Source: Acidipila sp. EB88
GTDB lineage: Bacteria; Acidobacteriota; Terriglobia; Terriglobales; Acidobacteriaceae
DNA length: 64,000 bases
Assembly (NCBI RefSeq): GCF_003858395.1
Contig: NZ_QWEV01000005.1
Location: 1,798,001 to 1,862,000, forward strand
Direction of reading: 5' to 3'
The position numbers and the translations under genes were made by a program. Of the stretch, positions 18,030-27,551 are shown in pieces. The notes below the pieces were generated by a model. The model had not been told where the DNA came from. It did not search any database and saw only the letters and a program-made list of their open reading frames with translations. Positions within the stretch are counted from its first letter, which is position 1. Each line of letters starts with the position of its first letter.

Positions 18030-18431
18030 TTAGCCGCCGTACCCGCGCTGGTAGCCACGGATAAACGCGTCCCGGTACTCGCGGGCAAACTGGTCCCGGT
18101 TGTAGCCCTGCGGCGACTTCGGCACATGGCGGAACGTGTCCACGTGCGTAGGACGAAAACTGTGACCCAGGTTGCGGTCGCTCTCACCCTGCGAGGCTCC
18201 GGCAGCCCAGCCCTGCCGGGCGGCCAGCATGGGCTGTCCAGGCTGTTCCTGGTAAAACTGCGCGTAGCCCGGCGGCGGCGGGCCGTACGGCTGCCCGGCG
18301 TAGGCGCCTCCGTAAGGCGGCGGCGGTGGGGGCGGCCCGTAATACTGCGCGCTGGCCATGGCCGCGCTGGAACAAACCGTCGCTGCAAGTGCCATTGCCA
18401 TCAGTGTCTGTCGAACCGACTGCTTGTTCAT
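18030..18431 (-). CDS. Secreted Pro/Gly/Tyr-rich small protein
   Basis: This 133-residue protein has a clear signal peptide (MNKQSVRQTLMAMALAA...ASA) followed by low-complexity stretches, YYGPPPPPPPYGG and GQPYGPPPPGYAQF. A more ordered tail follows, including YNRDQFAREYRDAFIRGYQRGYGG. The ATG at 18431 has AAGGA upstream; the longer frame to 18485 has no sense as a leader. I do not recognise a family. Such Gly/Tyr/Pro-rich exported proteins can be surface or matrix components, but no function is claimed. Confidence 0.65.
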   Translation of the reverse strand: MNKQSVRQTLMAMALAATVCSSAAMASAQYYGPPPPPPPYGGAYAGQPYGPPPPGYAQFYQEQPGQPMLAARQGWAAGASQGESDRNLGHSFRPTHVDTFRHVPKSPQGYNRDQFAREYRDAFIRGYQRGYGG

Positions 18432-18590
18432 CTCGTCCTTCTTCCCCCGGGACGTGCCCGGCAGCTCCGCAGGTGATCTCGCCAATCCGGATTGCGCTTT
18501 GTCGCGCTGCCGGGTGGCACTCCGCAGCGCGTTGGCTCATCCAAGCTCAGCAGCATCACCATCTGTCACTGCTGAAGGATCGAACCCCGC

Positions 18591-19979
18591 ATGTTGAAAA
18601 AGGACGCGCACAATTTTGCCGATGTCACGACGCCGGCAGATGAGCCCTCGCTCCCCCAATCGGAATCAGCGCACGATCGCGCCACACAAAGCGTTTTCGA
18701 CCGCCGCACCCTGCTGGTGCAGGGCGGCCGCGGCATCGCCGGGGCGCTGCTCGCTTCTGCCGCAACTGCCGGTGCACAAACCGCGAGCAACCCGCCCGTT
18801 GCCCCCGTGGACCGCGGCATGGTCGAAGGCAAAAAGGTTGAGTTTCCGGCGATCCACGCGGACACCGACCTGCCCGGCGGCGGGCCGCCCAATGCCGACC
18901 CGGCGGACACGCGCGTCGGCTTCGCTGTGCTCGGCCTCGGGCGCCTCTCGCTCGAAGAGATCCTGCCCGCGTTCTCTGCCTGCAAGCACGCCCGCGTCAC
19001 GGCGCTGATCAGCGGAGACGACTCCAAGGCCAAGACCATCGCCGCGCAGTACGGCATCCGCTCCACCTACACCTACGAAACGATGGAGCAGCTGCGCAAC
19101 AACCCCGAGGTACAAGCGGTCTACATCGTCACTCCCAACAGCACGCATCGCGAGTACACCGAGGCAGTCGCCCGTCTGGGCAAGCACGTGCTCTGCGAAA
19201 AGCCGATGACCGTGTCCGCCGCCGATGCTGAAGCCATGATCGAGGCGTGCAACAAGGCCAAGGTGCAGTTGATGGTTGCGTACCGTATCCAGTACGAGCA
19301 CAACAATCGCTACCTCATGGACATGGTGCGCGGCGGCAAGCTCGGCACCGTGCGCACCATCCACGCCGTCAATGTGCAGAACCAGGGCGCGCCTGACCAG
19401 TGGCGGCAGATCCGCAAACTCTCCGGCGGCGGCTCACTGCCCGACATCGGTCTGTACTGCCTCAACACCGTGCGTGCCGTCACCGGTGAAGAGCCGGTCG
19501 AGATCACTGCGACCACCCACTCGCCTGCCGATGATCCGCGCTTCCGCGAGGTCGAAGATCTTGTTTCTTTCACGCTGCGCTTCCCATCGGGCATCGTGGC
19601 TTCCTGCACCTCGTGTTACAGCGCGCACAAGCATGCCGACCTGCAGGTAATGGGCTCGGATGCGGTGGCACATGTCGCCGACGCGTTCAACTACAGCGGG
19701 CAAAAGCTCACCGTGTCGCGGCGCGACGGCATCGCCGAAGTCGCGTCCGAGTACACGCAGAACCCCTCGAAACAGTTCGCGCTCGAGATCGACCACTTTG
19801 CCGAGTGCATCCGCAGCGGCAAAAAGCCGCGCACCGGCGGGGCCGAAGGGCTGCAGGACCAAAAGCTGATGACCGCGATCTACCAGGCCGCGCAGACAGG
19901 CCGACCGGTGCAGTTGCCGGCTATGCCGGGGCTCGACGCCACCCGCGGCCCTGCCTTGCCTCCGCTGGGGCTTGGCTAA
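18591..19979 (+). CDS. Gfo/Idh/MocA-family oxidoreductase, probably Tat-exported
   Basis: The 462-residue protein has a long N-terminus with a twin-arginine motif (DRRTLLVQGG near residue 38) and a hydrophobic Ala-rich stretch, as in periplasmic glucose-fructose oxidoreductases. The Rossmann fold starts at VGFAVLGLGRLS (near 104), and the sugar-dehydrogenase EKP motif is in VLCEKPMTV near 202. The C-terminal half has the beta-sheet substrate domain with GGGSLPDIGLYCLN. It likely oxidises or reduces a sugar with a tightly bound NADP, as known for exported family members. Confidence 0.88.
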   Translation: MLKKDAHNFADVTTPADEPSLPQSESAHDRATQSVFDRRTLLVQGGRGIAGALLASAATAGAQTASNPPVAPVDRGMVEGKKVEFPAIHADTDLPGGGPPNADPADTRVGFAVLGLGRLSLEEILPAFSACKHARVTALISGDDSKAKTIAAQYGIRSTYTYETMEQLRNNPEVQAVYIVTPNSTHREYTEAVARLGKHVLCEKPMTVSAADAEAMIEACNKAKVQLMVAYRIQYEHNNRYLMDMVRGGKLGTVRTIHAVNVQNQGAPDQWRQIRKLSGGGSLPDIGLYCLNTVRAVTGEEPVEITATTHSPADDPRFREVEDLVSFTLRFPSGIVASCTSCYSAHKHADLQVMGSDAVAHVADAFNYSGQKLTVSRRDGIAEVASEYTQNPSKQFALEIDHFAECIRSGKKPRTGGAEGLQDQKLMTAIYQAAQTGRPVQLPAMPGLDATRGPALPPLGLG

Positions 19980-19999
19980 GCTGCTCGCTCTCGCAGGCA

Positions 20000-20036
20000 G
20001 AAGCCGGGCGGCAGGTACTCCCTGCTGCCCGGCTTC
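20000..20036. terminator. Strong bidirectional terminator hairpin
   Basis: GAAGCCGGGCGGCAG pairs with CTGCTGCCCGGCTTC around a short loop; 14 of 15 positions pair. It fills the 60-base gap between the convergent oxidoreductase and glycosyltransferase genes. Confidence 0.8.
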
Positions 20037-20039
20037 CGT

Positions 20040-21107
20040 TTACTTCCGCGCCTGCAAAAAAGCATCCTTGGCACGCTGGGCTGTTGCCGGCCCTGAGAAC
20101 CGCTGCACACTGGCAAGCACCACGTCCTGCGCCGGCAGGATCGAAGGATCATCCAGCACCGCCTGCATACGTGCGCGCAGTGCGTCCACATCGGCAACCG
20201 GATACAGCCAGCCGTTTTGCCCTTCACGAATAATGTCCCTCGGCCCCGTGCAATCACTGCTGATCGCCGCTACGCCGTGGCTGCCGGCTTCCACCAGCAC
20301 CATCCCGAAGGCCTCGCGCTGTGCTGACGCCAGGAACACCGTGGCCTCCCCCGCGGCTTTCCAGGGGTGCTGCTGCCAGCCCAGCCACTCGATCCGGTCG
20401 CTGATGCCAAGCTTGTCCGCAAGCTCCCGCAATTGCGTTTCCTGTTCTTCAAATCCCTGCGTGGGGCTTCCAATCAAGCGCAGGCGCCACGTGCCTCGCA
20501 GCTCGGCAGCGGCTTCCAGGATGTCGTTGGTGCGCTTGTGATCGTTGTAGTTCAGCCGCCCGATATACAGAAACACCGTGGACGCGGGACGAGCGATGCG
20601 CGTGGCATCGCGCAGGTCCACCGCGTTGAAGATCGTGTGCACGGGCTTCTGGTTGGCGAAGGGCAGCTTCTGGATCGCATCCGCTGTCTCGCTGCTTACC
20701 GCGAGGTGGAGATCCACATTGCGAAGCTGTGCCTGCATGCGAATTTCATTCACCGGAAAGTGCACCCACGAAGCAATCAGCATGCCGGGGTTGGCCGTGA
20801 CCACGCGCGCCAGTCGAGCCATCTGCACCGTGGTCAGGTCCGCGCAGATCACGGCATCGGGCCGCCAGCGCAGCAGCGCGCGCACCGGCCCCGTCGCGTA
20901 GTGCAGCATTCGCTTCCAGCGCGAGTCCCGCGTCGAGCCATACTGTTGGTACCGCAGGCCCTCGAGCCAGCCCTCATCGAAGCTGCCGCCCAGCAGGAAC
21001 AGCCGCACGTCGTCCCCCAGCTCTTCAAAGCCGGCCATCAGGTTCCGAATGGCGGATTCCATTCCGCCTTTGCCCGAGACCGTGGGGCAGAAAATTGCAA
21101 CTTTCAT
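20040..21107 (-). CDS. Glycosyltransferase family 4 (GT-B fold)
   Basis: The 355-residue GT-B enzyme opens with a glycine-rich acceptor loop (SGKGGMESAIRNLMAGF). It then has the C-terminal donor domain with VFLYIGRLNYNDHKR, a WLGWQQHPW segment, and the E-x7-E motif in REAFGMVLVEAGSHG. It most resembles LPS-type hexosyltransferases (WaaB-like), but donor and acceptor are unknown. It lies 144 bases downstream of the GH57 gene on the same strand, so the pair may act on one polysaccharide. Confidence 0.88.
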   Translation of the reverse strand: MKVAIFCPTVSGKGGMESAIRNLMAGFEELGDDVRLFLLGGSFDEGWLEGLRYQQYGSTRDSRWKRMLHYATGPVRALLRWRPDAVICADLTTVQMARLARVVTANPGMLIASWVHFPVNEIRMQAQLRNVDLHLAVSSETADAIQKLPFANQKPVHTIFNAVDLRDATRIARPASTVFLYIGRLNYNDHKRTNDILEAAAELRGTWRLRLIGSPTQGFEEQETQLRELADKLGISDRIEWLGWQQHPWKAAGEATVFLASAQREAFGMVLVEAGSHGVAAISSDCTGPRDIIREGQNGWLYPVADVDALRARMQAVLDDPSILPAQDVVLASVQRFSGPATAQRAKDAFLQARK

Positions 21108-21251
21108 CTGTGATCATCCTGCGGCTGCCTCGCCGCGCCTTCTGAGCAGTGTCTTGCGGCAGCACGGGACAGCTTAGCAGACGCCACTTATCCCCATCTG
21201 TCTCGCGCCCGGTGCGTCGCGTCCCGGCTGCCGCTCGCTCACGCTGCCTTT

Positions 21252-23792
21252 CTACGCCGGTTGATCCGCAGCCAGGAACGACTCCACCGCAATGCCCAGG
21301 GTTTCCCCGAGTGCGCGGAACAGCTTCGCATCCGCCGGCCACACCTGTATCTCGTCATGCTGCCTTCGTGCCAGCACGTGCCAGATATTCTGCGCCTGCC
21401 AGATATCTGCAGGAAACGGCAGCATCGCCAGCGCCTCCGCCATGGCCAGCGCATTCTCAAGCAGCACGCGATCTTCCGGGTGCTCCAGCAGCAACGCCAT
21501 GGCCTGACGCATTCTCTGGTCCGCGGTAAAGCTCAACTGCTGCCGGTCCAGCTCGACATGGTCCTGTTCGGCAAGGCCCAGCGCCGCGCGCACCTGCGCC
21601 GTATCTACCGGGTCACTCTCGAGCGCGCGCCGTACCGACACGTTGATCGCGAAGTTCGCAGCCAGCGTCAGCGCTGCCGGCCGCGGCATATCCGCCTGGT
21701 TCAAAAAGTGCAGCAGCGATGCGTGATCTTCATACAGGTGCAGCAGGTTGTTCTCCGCTTCCAGCACCGTGTTGTTCAGGATCAGCTTCATCACGCGCCG
21801 CTGCTCATCCATAAACAGCGAGTGGATCGTGTGCGTCCGCGCGCCGAACTCCGCGTCGAACAGCCGGATCACCCCGGGCAGATCTGCGCCCAGCATGGCG
21901 GCCTTGGTCGCCGCGCTGAACCGCTCCAGTGCCTCGTGCATGCCGGGATACGAAGGCTTCACGCCGGCCGCGATGTTCTGATCGCCGAAGTGCAGCACCG
22001 CGTAGAAAAAGCGTTCGCACTCATGCGTGATGCGCGACCGGATCTCGGCCTCGCCACTGATCAACCGTCCCCGCCCGGAGCTCTGCACGCCCTGGCTGCA
22101 ACTCGCCACGTCAAAGGCAAATACCTTGGCATGCTCGTTGTACGTGCGGAACACCGAAGAGATCGCGTAATGCACGGCTACCTGCTCGAGCCCCACGTCC
22201 AGAGTCTTGACGCGTCTGCGGTAAATATCCGCCCCGGTGCCTTCGCTCGCGACATTGCTTTGCGCCTCTGCCAGCCACGCCAGGAATGCCGGCTCGATCG
22301 CCGCGCCCTTGCTGCCGAACAGGTTCTCCGCAAGCTCGATCGCGCGTGCCGCGTAGGCGATAATCTGCACCGTTTCAATACCGGAGATATCGTCGAAGAA
22401 CCAGCCGCAGCTCGTGTACATCAGCTGCATCTGCCGCACCATCTCGAGCGCCTTCATCGCCTTGATCTCTTCCGCCTTGTTGAGCGGGTGGCTGCTCTCG
22501 CGCTCCAGGAACTCCGCCGCGCATGGGCGCTCGCCTGCGCGATCCAGAATCACCTCGATGTACCGGTCGCACGCGCCGTTCCAATCCTTGAATAGCTGCG
22601 CGCCGAGCTTCGCCAGCAGCGGCGTCGCGGCATCGCGCACCACATCCAGCGCCGCCCGCAGCGGTCCGCGCCAGCGCTGGTTCCACCCGGCCTTGCCGCC
22701 GTTGCAGCCACAGTCCGAGCGCCAGCGCTCCACCCCGTGCGCGCAGCTCCAGCTGGTCGGTTCGGCAATCTGCGCCTCGCGCGTGGGCGGAAACAGTTCC
22801 AGGAACTGCCCGTAGTTCGTCACCGTCGCAAGCTGCTCCGCCTCGGTGTATTGCAGCGCAAAGCTCAACGCCATTTCACCAAAGCGGTGATGGTGCCCAT
22901 AGCTTTCGCCGTCCGTAGCAACATGCACCAGTTCCGGCTCCGCGGGCTGCTCCGCTGAGAAGCCGCTCGCAAGCCGCCGCGCAAATCCTTCGCCCGAATC
23001 CAGCAGACGTTCAAAAGCAATGGCACGCGAACGCGGCCCGTCGTAAAAGAACACCGTAATGGAGCGGCCGCTCGGCAGGCGCACCAGGTAAGGGTGCCGC
23101 GGATCCACGGAGTCATTGGGGGTCGGCTGCCACTTTGGCTCAGCCGCTGCCGCAGCGTCGTCTTCCGCAGCCTTCTCGCCGGTCTTCGATTGCGCAGCTA
23201 TGGGCCGCACCGCCGCGCACTGGTTCGGCGCCATGATCGTGAAGCGGATGCCATGCTCGGCCAGCACCTCGAGCGATTCGGTATCCGCCGCTGTCTCCGC
23301 AAGCCACATACCCTCCGGCTTGCGTCCAAACCGGTGCTCGAAGTCCGCGACGCCCCAGCGCACCTGCAGCTCCTTGTCGCGGCGGCTCGCCAACGGCATG
23401 ATGATGTGGTTGTACACCTGCGCCATCGCCGAACCGTGTCCGCCAAATCGCGCCGCGCTCAATGCGTCCGCATCCAGGATCGACTGGTACGTCAGCGAGG
23501 CATGCTCGGCCAGCCACGACAACAATGTGGGCCCGAAGTTGAAGCTGATCTGCGCGTAGTTGTTCACGATGCGCAGGATGCGGTTCGCCGTGCTGACCAC
23601 GCGCGAAGCCCCGTTGCGCGCGTAACACTCCGCGGTGATGCGGTCATTCCAGTCGTGGTACGGCGCGGCGGAGTCCTGCGTCTCCACGCTTTCAATCCAA
23701 GGATTTTCGCGAGGCGGCTGGTAGAAGTGCCCGTGCACTACAAGGTAACGATTGCCGTCCTTGCTCGCCGATCCGGTTGCTGTGCCGCTCAT
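21252..23792 (-). CDS. Glycoside hydrolase family 57 protein with DUF3536
   Basis: GH57 enzymes act on alpha-glucans by a retaining mechanism. The N-terminal half shows the family motifs: HGHFYQPPREN near residue 15, the nucleophile region GMWLAETA near 158, and the acid region ATDGESYGHHH near 291. The C-terminal half (about 420-840) is the DUF3536 helical region that goes with this GH57 subgroup. A GGAGGAAAG site directly before the ATG at 23792 decides the start; the product is 846 residues without a signal peptide. An uncharacterised cytoplasmic glucan role is likely. Confidence 0.88.
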   Translation of the reverse strand: MSGTATGSASKDGNRYLVVHGHFYQPPRENPWIESVETQDSAAPYHDWNDRITAECYARNGASRVVSTANRILRIVNNYAQISFNFGPTLLSWLAEHASLTYQSILDADALSAARFGGHGSAMAQVYNHIIMPLASRRDKELQVRWGVADFEHRFGRKPEGMWLAETAADTESLEVLAEHGIRFTIMAPNQCAAVRPIAAQSKTGEKAAEDDAAAAAEPKWQPTPNDSVDPRHPYLVRLPSGRSITVFFYDGPRSRAIAFERLLDSGEGFARRLASGFSAEQPAEPELVHVATDGESYGHHHRFGEMALSFALQYTEAEQLATVTNYGQFLELFPPTREAQIAEPTSWSCAHGVERWRSDCGCNGGKAGWNQRWRGPLRAALDVVRDAATPLLAKLGAQLFKDWNGACDRYIEVILDRAGERPCAAEFLERESSHPLNKAEEIKAMKALEMVRQMQLMYTSCGWFFDDISGIETVQIIAYAARAIELAENLFGSKGAAIEPAFLAWLAEAQSNVASEGTGADIYRRRVKTLDVGLEQVAVHYAISSVFRTYNEHAKVFAFDVASCSQGVQSSGRGRLISGEAEIRSRITHECERFFYAVLHFGDQNIAAGVKPSYPGMHEALERFSAATKAAMLGADLPGVIRLFDAEFGARTHTIHSLFMDEQRRVMKLILNNTVLEAENNLLHLYEDHASLLHFLNQADMPRPAALTLAANFAINVSVRRALESDPVDTAQVRAALGLAEQDHVELDRQQLSFTADQRMRQAMALLLEHPEDRVLLENALAMAEALAMLPFPADIWQAQNIWHVLARRQHDEIQVWPADAKLFRALGETLGIAVESFLAADQPA

Positions 23793-23850
23793 CTTTCCTC
23801 CAGGCCACACTGTAACGATGTCAGTTTCTATTCGTGAAAGGCAGAACGCG

Positions 23851-24546
23851 TCACGCTACCGGTGGTGGCACAAACGGCTTGCCCGCAAGGTCGCAGGCAC
23901 GCCACATGTACCACGCCGCAACCGAGCGCCACGGACGCCAGCGTTCGCCACGTCGCGCCATCACCTTCATGTCCGCCAGCATCGACGCGTCAAAGGGTTT
24001 TGATTTAGGTAGTCGCGAAAACGTCAGCGCAAACCCCTTGCGCACGCCATAGTCCGTCAGCGGCAGCACGTCCGGCCGACCCAGGCGAAACATCAGCATC
24101 ATCTGCACGGTCCACGCGCCGATGCCGCGCACGGCGCACAGCCTCGTGACAATCTCGTCATCACTCAGCCTGCGGATCGCCGCAAGTGAAGGCACGGTGC
24201 CATCCAGCGTCTTGCGCGCCAGGTCCTGCAAGGCAAGCATCTTGTTCTTTGACAGGCCTGCAGCCCGCATCGCGTCGTCCGGCTGCAACAGCAAGAGCTC
24301 CGGCGTCGGGTGGATCTCGCCGAACAGCTTCAACAGCTTGTGCAGAATCGCCATCGCGGCCTTGCCGTGCAGCTGTTGCGAAACGATCGCTTCGAGCAGC
24401 GCGTCAAAGGGCGAGTGCTGGCTTTTGAGCATCAGCGTGTACGGGCCGGCGCGCTCGATCAGCGCGCCCAGCTTCGGGTCTGCCGCCGCAAGAGCGCGGC
24501 AAGCCTCGGCTGCATCGTAGCGAGGAGTGCGTTGGCCATCTGCCAT
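23851..24546 (-). CDS. DNA-3-methyladenine glycosylase II (AlkA-like, HhH-GPD)
   Basis: The 231-residue protein is a helix-hairpin-helix base-excision glycosylase: SQQLHGKAAMAI, the HhH hairpin in LCAVRGIGAWTVQMMLM, and the catalytic Asp in LPLTDYGVRKG. It lacks the N-terminal domain of E. coli AlkA. The start at 24546 (MADGQRTP) fits the family; AGGAG is only one base away, so initiation may be weak. It is head-to-head with the photolyase gene, a likely paired DNA-repair locus. Confidence 0.92.
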   Translation of the reverse strand: MADGQRTPRYDAAEACRALAAADPKLGALIERAGPYTLMLKSQHSPFDALLEAIVSQQLHGKAAMAILHKLLKLFGEIHPTPELLLLQPDDAMRAAGLSKNKMLALQDLARKTLDGTVPSLAAIRRLSDDEIVTRLCAVRGIGAWTVQMMLMFRLGRPDVLPLTDYGVRKGFALTFSRLPKSKPFDASMLADMKVMARRGERWRPWRSVAAWYMWRACDLAGKPFVPPPVA

Positions 24547-24709
24547 GCTCCTAGTATGCCCTGTGTGCCCGGCAATCCTGTGGGCACGTGTGCAATCATC
24601 CACCGTGGCTGTTGCCCGGCTCGCAGCTTGCGCCCGGTAAACAGCGAAGGGCGCGGTACACGCAGCCCGATACGCCCGGGCATGCATCTTCGCACGTGGA
24701 AGAGGTTCT

Positions 24710-26368
24710 ATGAAAGAGCAGGGAACACCGCGCGCCGGCGCAGCCGGAAGTGGCGCCAAAAAGCGGTCCGATGCAGAGGCCAAAGCCTCAACAGCCAGGG
24801 CCTCGGCCAGCCGGGATCAGCCTGCCGCAAAACCGGCCGATACACCCGCGCGTCGCGCCTCGGGCAAGGTCCAGAGCGCACCCGCCAAGGCTGCCAGGGC
24901 CGGCGAACGCAGCGTGCAGCGCGCCGCCGTGCACAACGCCCCCGAGACCGGCCCCATGCCCGAGGCGCTGCAGCGCCTCGCCGACAATGCTCGCATCACT
25001 GTGCGCCGCGGGGGCGAGCCGCCCCGCGAGGCGAAATGCGTTCTCTACTGGATGCAGCGCGCCCAGCGCGGCATCGATAACCCGGCGCTCGACGTCGCCA
25101 TCGCGCTCGGCAATGAGCTTGGCCTGCCTGTCGTAGCGTTCTTCTCCGCCATCAACAACTTCCCGCATGCCAACTGGCGCCACTATCACTTTCTTTCGCA
25201 GGGCCTCATCGATGCAGAGCAGGATCTTGCCGAGCGCAACGTTGCCTTCATCGTGCGTCGCCCGCCGCACAACGCCCTCGAGAAACTCGTGGTCGAGCTG
25301 CGCGCTGCCGCGGTGGTCGCCGATGAGAACCCCATGCGTGAACCCGAGCGCTGGCGGCAGGTGCTGGCGCATCGCATCGAGGTGCCGTACTGGACGGTCG
25401 ATGCGGACTGCATCGTGCCAGCCAACACCTTCACCAAGCACTTCTACGCGGCGCACCATTTCCGGCCGAAGTTTTTCGTAGAGTTGCCACGCTTTCTTGC
25501 CACCGAATCGCCTGTCAAAGCGCAGCACACCTGGAACCGGCCGCACGACTTCGCGAGCTTCCACGTCGGCGACAACATCACCGAGGGCTGGGGCGAACCG
25601 TTTGACCGCTCGGTGCGCCCCGTGGACTCCTTCACCGGCGGCACCCGCGCTGCGCAAAAGCTGCTCGCCGACTTCGTGACCAACAAGCTCAGCGACTACA
25701 ACACGGTGCGCAACCATCCCGAGCGCGATGGCACCAGCCGCATCTCGCCCGCGCTGCACTTCGGACACATCGGCCCGCTTACCATCACGCGCGCGATTGA
25801 AGATGCAGTCAAAAAAGGGAATTGCACGACCGAGGCCCGCGACGCGTACTACGGCGAGGTGCTCGCCTGGCGCGAGCTATGCGTCAACTTCGTGCGCTTC
25901 GTGCCCGCGTACGACTCCATCGAATGCGCTCCGGACTGGGCGCGCGAAACACTCAAGAAGCACAGCCGCGACGCACGCGAACATCCCTACACGCTCCAGC
26001 AGATGGAGCGTGCCGAGACCCACGACGATATGTGGAACGCCGCGCAGAAACAGATGGTCGACCACGGCTGGATGCACAACATCCTGCGCATGTACTGGGG
26101 CAAAAAAATCCTGGAGTGGAGCGCCACGCCCGCCGAAGCCTTCACTAACTGCGTGTATCTCAACGATAAGTATTTTCTCGACGGACGCGATCCCAACGGC
26201 TACGCCAACATCGCCTGGGCGATTTGCGGCGTGCACGACCGCCCATGGTTCGAGCGCCCCATCTTCGGCACCGTTCGCTATATGTCGCGCGAGTCCACCG
26301 GCAGGAAGTTCAACTCCAAGCTCTACATGCGCAACATCGCGGAAGGCAACGCCTTCGGCGCGCGCTAA
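24710..26368 (+). CDS. phr: Class II deoxyribodipyrimidine photolyase
   Basis: The enzyme repairs UV cyclobutane dimers using FAD and light. Residues from about 85 on follow the class II pattern: VLYWMQRAQRGIDNPAL, HYHFLSQGL, then the FAD domain with LHFGHIGPL, WRELCVNFV, MHNILRMYWGKKILEW, and NDKYFLDGRDPNGYANIAW. The first about 80 residues are an Ala/Lys/Arg-rich low-complexity extension (GAKKRSDAEAKASTAR...), not part of the fold. A start at an internal Met near residue 83 (MPEALQRL) would remove it, but no better ribosome site was seen there. Confidence 0.93.
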   Translation: MKEQGTPRAGAAGSGAKKRSDAEAKASTARASASRDQPAAKPADTPARRASGKVQSAPAKAARAGERSVQRAAVHNAPETGPMPEALQRLADNARITVRRGGEPPREAKCVLYWMQRAQRGIDNPALDVAIALGNELGLPVVAFFSAINNFPHANWRHYHFLSQGLIDAEQDLAERNVAFIVRRPPHNALEKLVVELRAAAVVADENPMREPERWRQVLAHRIEVPYWTVDADCIVPANTFTKHFYAAHHFRPKFFVELPRFLATESPVKAQHTWNRPHDFASFHVGDNITEGWGEPFDRSVRPVDSFTGGTRAAQKLLADFVTNKLSDYNTVRNHPERDGTSRISPALHFGHIGPLTITRAIEDAVKKGNCTTEARDAYYGEVLAWRELCVNFVRFVPAYDSIECAPDWARETLKKHSRDAREHPYTLQQMERAETHDDMWNAAQKQMVDHGWMHNILRMYWGKKILEWSATPAEAFTNCVYLNDKYFLDGRDPNGYANIAWAICGVHDRPWFERPIFGTVRYMSRESTGRKFNSKLYMRNIAEGNAFGAR

Positions 26369-26390
26369 CTCCCGCCCCGCGCTTGGTCGA

Positions 26391-26421
26391 GGTGCCTGCG
26401 GTCGCTCACAACGCAGGCACC
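26391..26421. terminator. Terminator hairpin between convergent genes
   Basis: GGTGCCTGCG pairs perfectly with CGCAGGCACC over an 11-base loop, between the stops of the photolyase and SDR genes. There is no T-tract. Confidence 0.6.
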
Positions 26422-26437
26422 CGATTACGCGGCGCAC

Positions 26438-27337
26438 TTAGCCCGTGACTTCCAGTCCACCAGTGGCGCCGAACACCTCGCCCGTCACGTAGCTCGACTC
26501 CTGCGAAGCCAGCAGCACGTACAGCGGCGCCATCTCCACCGGCTGCCCCGGACGCTTCATCGGCGTTTCCGAACCGAACTCGGGAATCTTCTCGTCGGGC
26601 TGTCCGCCCGAAGTCTGCAGCGGCGTCCACACGGGCCCGGGTGCCACGCAGTTCACGCGAATACCCTTCTCCGCAACCTGCCGCGCCAGTCCGCGGGTAA
26701 ACGCGAGAATCGCTGCCTTGGTCGGCGCGTAATCCAGCAGCGAAGGGCTCGGGTGCGTCGCCTGGATCGATGCTGTCGTCACAATCGTCGCCCCGGCCGG
26801 CAGCAGCGGCAGCGCCGCCTGCACGGTCCAGAACAGCGAAAACACGTTGGTCTGGTAGGTCTCTTCCAGCTGCTGCGTGGTCACGTCGGCAATGTGATTC
26901 ACGGCATGCTGCTTGCCCGCTACGAGCGCCAGTACGTCCAGCCCGCCAAGCTTCTCGTGCGCTTCCTTCACCAGCCGCCGGTTGTACGCCTCGTCCTTCA
27001 GGTCGCCCGGGATTGCGAACGCTTTGCGTCCCGCGGCCTCGATCAGCTTGATCGTGTCCTGCGCGTCTTTTTCTTCGCTGGGCAGGTACGAGATCACCAC
27101 ATCGGCGCCTTCGCGCGCGAACGCAATCGCCACGGCCTTGCCGATGCCGGAGTCGCCGCCAGTCACCAGCGCCTTGCGGTTCGGCAAACGCCCCGAACCC
27201 TTGTAACTCGTTTCCCCGTGATCAGCCTTGGGCGTCAGGTCGCTTTCAAGGCCCGGCACCGGCTGCGGCTGGTGCGGAAACTTGGGCGTCGGGTACTGCT
27301 TTGTCGGGTCCTGCATGGTGTACAGATCAGTTGGCAC
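26438..27337 (-). CDS. SDR-family oxidoreductase (YghA-like)
   Basis: This NAD(P)-dependent dehydrogenase has the longer N-terminus typical of the YghA group ([15 protein letters not shown]). The nucleotide site TGGDSGIG is near residue 57, and the catalytic Ser and Tyr-x3-Lys are in [21 protein letters not shown]. The GTG at 27337 follows GAGGAG by 7 bases and is preferred over the longer open frame. Length is 299 residues. Members reduce aldehydes or carbonyls; the true substrate is unknown. It is followed upstream by a 214-base gap and then the zinc dehydrogenase gene. Confidence 0.88.
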   Translation of the reverse strand: MPTDLYTMQDPTKQYPTPKFPHQPQPVPGLESDLTPKADHGETSYKGSGRLPNRKALVTGGDSGIGKAVAIAFAREGADVVISYLPSEEKDAQDTIKLIEAAGRKAFAIPGDLKDEAYNRRLVKEAHEKLGGLDVLALVAGKQHAVNHIADVTTQQLEETYQTNVFSLFWTVQAALPLLPAGATIVTTASIQATHPSPSLLDYAPTKAAILAFTRGLARQVAEKGIRVNCVAPGPVWTPLQTSGGQPDEKIPEFGSETPMKRPGQPVEMAPLYVLLASQESSYVTGEVFGATGGLEVTG

Positions 27338-27551
27338 AGGTTCACTCCTCGACCGCTGCGATGGCACGCGGTTTCATCATTGCTTTTGCACAGGTGCGTT
27401 GTGGAAGTCTGCAGAACGGGTTCCGGCCTGCTGTGTACGGGTAAATCTTTGGATGCAGCAGAGTTCACAACCGCCTGCGCCCGCGACAATTTGCCGTGGG
27501 CGCAGCGTTCAAGAACGCGCCCCTCACGCTCACCCTCCGAACCCGGCACCG

